Positions 62,801 to 64,000 of a stretch of 64,000 nucleotides of DNA are shown piece by piece; the stretch's first letter is position 1, and each line of letters opens with the position of its first letter. The notes beneath the pieces are model-generated. The model had not been told where the DNA came from, ran no database searches, and saw only the letters and a program-made list of their open reading frames with translations. The DNA is taken from the NCBI GenBank assembly GCA_029224185.1, contig CM055192.1, forward strand, positions 21,726,739-21,790,738. Reading direction: 5' to 3'. Source of the stretch: Karalla daura (Eukaryota; Chordata; Actinopteri; Chaetodontiformes; Leiognathidae). Made by a program: the position numbers and the translations under genes.

Positions 62801-62955
62801 CTTTCATCATCGAGCAGGCCGGAGGCCTCGCCACAACCGGCACCCAGAGGATCCTGGACGTGCAGCCCGAGTCTCTGCACCAGCGGGTGCCGTTCGTGGT
62901 GGGCTCCCCCGACGACGTCAACGAGTACCTGTCCTTCGTCAAGAAGCACCAGTAG
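51418..62955 (+). CDS. fbp2: Fructose-1,6-bisphosphatase 2 (muscle type), seven exons, 337 codons
   Basis: Same reaction as fbp1; in vertebrates the muscle isozyme serves glycogen synthesis from lactate and binds aldolase at the Z-line. Exons: 51418-51590, 53377-53539, 54356-54448, 55240-55380, 56744-56881, 60670-60789, 62770-62955. Product 337 residues (human FBP2 339). Catalytic set present (Met as 1): E99, E100, D120, D123, E282; N214, Y217, R245, Y246, Y266, K276. Muscle type is inferred from SVNVTGD, SYSTC, TLVALSTG and QRVPFVVGSPDDV. Oddities: extra Ala in the AMP loop (KGATGEL), so all later numbers shift by one; LHGLAGS where the usual is LYGIAGS; Asp71 at the calcium-sensitivity position; KPKGK instead of the KKKGK basic patch; Lys for AMP-contact Arg140. 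Introns are much longer than in fbp1. An upstream in-frame TTG extension (from 51331) is not credible; the ATG at 51418 aligns with family N-termini. Confidence 0.96.
51591..53376 (+). other. fbp2: fbp2 intron 1
   Basis: 1786 bp. The first third carries a degenerate interspersed repeat. The acceptor (tgattggtccacacag) has an unusually poor pyrimidine tract. Confidence 0.85.
51650..52100 (+). repeat. Degenerate interspersed repeat, copy 4
   Basis: gagtttgcatgttttctcct and TTTCCTCCCACACT (51706-51719) are followed about 0.25 kb later by gagaatgaatgg and ttccagggtgttccctgcct. The order matches the copies at 9.8, 20.1 and 37.1 kb, here with extra sequence in the middle. Confidence 0.55.
53377..53539 (+). 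CDS. fbp2: fbp2 exon 2
   Basis: Encodes HGLAGSVNVTGDDQKKLD to TPKDKR, the dynamic loop and the Glu pair of VSEEN. Same length (163 nt) and phases as fbp1 exon 2. Confidence 0.95.
53540..54355 (+). other. fbp2: fbp2 intron 2
   Basis: 816 bp with a retrotransposon-tail-like TCTTA repeat at 53.8 kb; otherwise AT-rich and featureless. Confidence 0.85.
53811..53883 (-). mobile_element. Retrotransposon 3' tail relic with (TCTTA)n
   Basis: Read on the minus strand: GATAA units, then a tttatccctgaagggaaatt block. This order (short tandem repeat beside a TTTAT-CCC-GAAGGGAAATT box) is typical of teleost non-LTR element ends. Confidence 0.45.
54356..54448 (+). CDS. fbp2: fbp2 exon 3, catalytic signature
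   Basis: 31 codons with VCFDPLDGSSNIDCLAS, ending AIYKR; donor AGG|GTGAGT. Confidence 0.97.
54449..55239 (+). other. fbp2: fbp2 intron 3 with (AC)n
   Basis: 791 bp. A short AC tract lies at 54796-54818 and a long perfect (AC)n at 55116-55178, about 60 bp before the acceptor gttccag. Confidence 0.9.
55116..55178. repeat. (AC)n microsatellite next to fbp2 exon 4
   Basis: About 31 perfect AC units ending 61 bp upstream of exon 4. Confidence 0.97.
55240..55380 (+). CDS. fbp2: fbp2 exon 4
   Basis: 47 codons, VTEGEPTEKDALQPGNN to NFFTLDP; donor CCC|GTGAGT. Confidence 0.96.
55381..56743 (+). other. fbp2: fbp2 intron 4
   Basis: 1363 bp with a (GA)n tract (55400-55442) just after the donor and a short (GTT)n at about 55958-55979. 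Confidence 0.88.
55400..55442. repeat. (GA)n microsatellite
   Basis: GAGA repeat with one CA break, 20 bp into fbp2 intron 4. Confidence 0.95.
56744..56881 (+). CDS. fbp2: fbp2 exon 5
   Basis: 46 codons, GIGEFILTDRNVKIKPKGK to HKKYPE. Substrate residues N214 and Y217 are present; the basic patch reads KPKGK. Confidence 0.96.
57340..57640 (+). mobile_element. Degenerate AT-rich retroelement-like debris
   Basis: Runs of ataagtagata / agataatag units and a ttgcacattatgc block resemble the internal tail of the same fish element type as at 60.84 kb. Weak. Confidence 0.3.
59778..59850. repeat. (TG)n microsatellite
   Basis: About 36 perfect TG units in fbp2 intron 5. Confidence 0.97.
60670..60789 (+). 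CDS. fbp2: fbp2 exon 6
   Basis: 40 codons, DGSSPYGARYVGSMVSDIHR to KSPKGK; substrate residues R245, Y246, Y266 and K276 kept. Donor AAG|GTACAG. Confidence 0.96.
60790..62769 (+). other. fbp2: fbp2 intron 6
   Basis: 1980 bp. Begins with retrotransposon-tail-like sequence (60.83-61.0 kb) and short AAT/ATG repeats (about 61.04-61.10 kb); acceptor ttctccctgaag. Confidence 0.88.
60833..61010 (+). mobile_element. Teleost non-LTR element end relic
   Basis: gatgacataaaacaatcccc, then aaagggaaattatt and ctgcagc, then aagtaaataagtag units. It shares the CCC-AAAGGGAAATT box with the relic at 53.8 kb. Confidence 0.45.
62770..62955 (+). CDS. fbp2: fbp2 exon 7 and stop
   Basis: 61 codons plus TAG, LRLLYECNPIAFIIEQAGG to FVKKHQ; two codons shorter than fbp1 exon 7. 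Metal ligand E282 present. Confidence 0.96.
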   Translation: MRLLYECNPIAFIIEQAGGLATTGTQRILDVQPESLHQRVPFVVGSPDDVNEYLSFVKKHQ

Positions 62956-64000
62956 AGCTGCAGCAGTGTCTATGTAGCTGTAGGTCTGTGTGAGACAAGG
63001 GCGAGTTCTCAAAGTCAGATCCCTCAGGAATAATGACTTTACAGTCTATAAATATACGATGCAAAACCTGCAAAAAAAAGGTAGCTTCCTGTACATTCAA
63101 TTAGCATTTTTGAGAATACCATCATAATTAACACTTACTCTGTCCATTAAAATATTTGTAAAAACTCTTGCTGTTTCTTCTCGATTTGTTCAACCCGCCC
63201 AAAAGACAAGTTTACCCTAAAAAGAAAGAGGAAACATCTGGTTTCTTATTGACTTGTGACGGTTAAATGCATATACTGTATGAGTCAGGAAAGAGTTTCA
63301 CTTCGACCAACGAGCTGGAAACAGTTTTGTCGAGTTGTTCATCACCTACAGCGTTGCACAATTCAGGTCATGGTCCGTCTTGTTCTTCCCTAATGAAGCA
63401 GACGCTCCAACAATACATTAACTGGAAGCTGAATCTAATCTGCATACAACAGTGAGAAAAATGACAGATAGAAGTGTTTTGACCTATATAGCAATCAGAT
63501 CAGCTGTGTTTTCCTCTTTCTACAGTATTTAACCCAATAAGTATAAAATGTGTTGAAGTTGCAAAGTTTCATATTCTGCTCGTTTTCTGGGCTGTCGTTA
63601 AACGGGAAGTGAGTGAGGGAGCATTTGTTTTTGATGTAATTAGGTGAACTTAATCTCCCTCCCTGTGGTTCCTGCATTGGAGGATTGCACAACACATTCG
63701 CGCAGCTGCCCCGACTGTTTGCTCCACATATCGGCCTGAACGTTGTGTGAAATATGTTCGAGGAGCTTATACAGCCACATGCCTTTTCGCTGACTGTTTT
63801 GTCATCAGACTCGTGTTTGCTTAAAGACTAAAAGCAACTTTTCTACAGAAAAGAGAGAAAGCCTCACCAGGTTCAGACTTTTTTCCTCAGGTCTGAAAAG
63901 CACAACGTTTTTGCGTCACAGTCTAGTTAATGTGACAGTTTTTATAGAGAATGACCTTGTTGGGTTTAAGGTGATGTTTTCCCACACAACAAAGGGGCGA
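62956..64000 (+). other. fbp2: fbp2 3' UTR and downstream flank
   Basis: A variant polyadenylation hexamer ATTAAA at 63146-63151 precedes a T-rich stretch (ctgtttcttctcgatttgtt), giving a 3' UTR of about 0.2 kb. No gene is recognised from there to the end. Confidence 0.5.

Overview
The window looks like teleost fish nuclear DNA. It has long AT-rich introns and intergenic DNA packed with (CA)n/(TG)n microsatellites, degenerate fish-type non-LTR retrotransposon tails, and vertebrate genes with canonical GT-AG introns. No tRNA, rRNA, CRISPR or prokaryotic-type gene was seen. All calls come from reading the sequence; no database search was possible.

Left part (about 1-41.4 kb), minus strand: the 5' half of kank1 (KN motif and ankyrin repeat domain protein 1). 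A 37-nt first coding exon (14104-14068) joins in phase to a large exon (5006-2349) carrying the KN talin-binding motif and coiled coils. That exon joins in phase to a 135-nt exon (429-295). The ankyrin-repeat part lies beyond the left edge. The KN exon has no in-frame ATG before the KN motif, so the small exon is needed to supply the start. A putative 5' non-coding first exon with a strong donor next to a perfect NRF1-type palindrome sits at 41.17-41.41 kb. If correct, it gives kank1 a first intron of about 27 kb. A second candidate first exon at about 6.0-6.3 kb could give a short form without the KN motif.

Middle (41.4-44.9 kb): intergenic DNA with microsatellites and two LINE-like 3' ends.

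Right part (45-63 kb), plus strand: two complete seven-exon fructose-1,6-bisphosphatase genes in head-to-tail tandem. fbp1 (liver type, 338 codons) is at 45010-49878 and fbp2 (muscle type, 337 codons) at 51418-62955. They have the same intron positions and phases; five of seven exons have identical length. Both keep the catalytic and metal-binding residues, so both should be active in gluconeogenesis (fructose-1,6-bisphosphate to fructose-6-phosphate). fbp2 differs at regulatory positions: an extra Ala in the AMP-binding loop, His in place of the dynamic-loop Tyr, an acidic residue at the calcium-sensitivity position, and a Pro inside the nuclear-localisation-like basic patch.

The most unusual non-coding item is a perfect 43-bp inverted repeat with a 4-nt spacer in fbp1 intron 3, ending 53 bp before exon 4. 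I found no convincing novel multi-gene system; the window is an ordinary vertebrate locus with several regulatory and structural points of interest.
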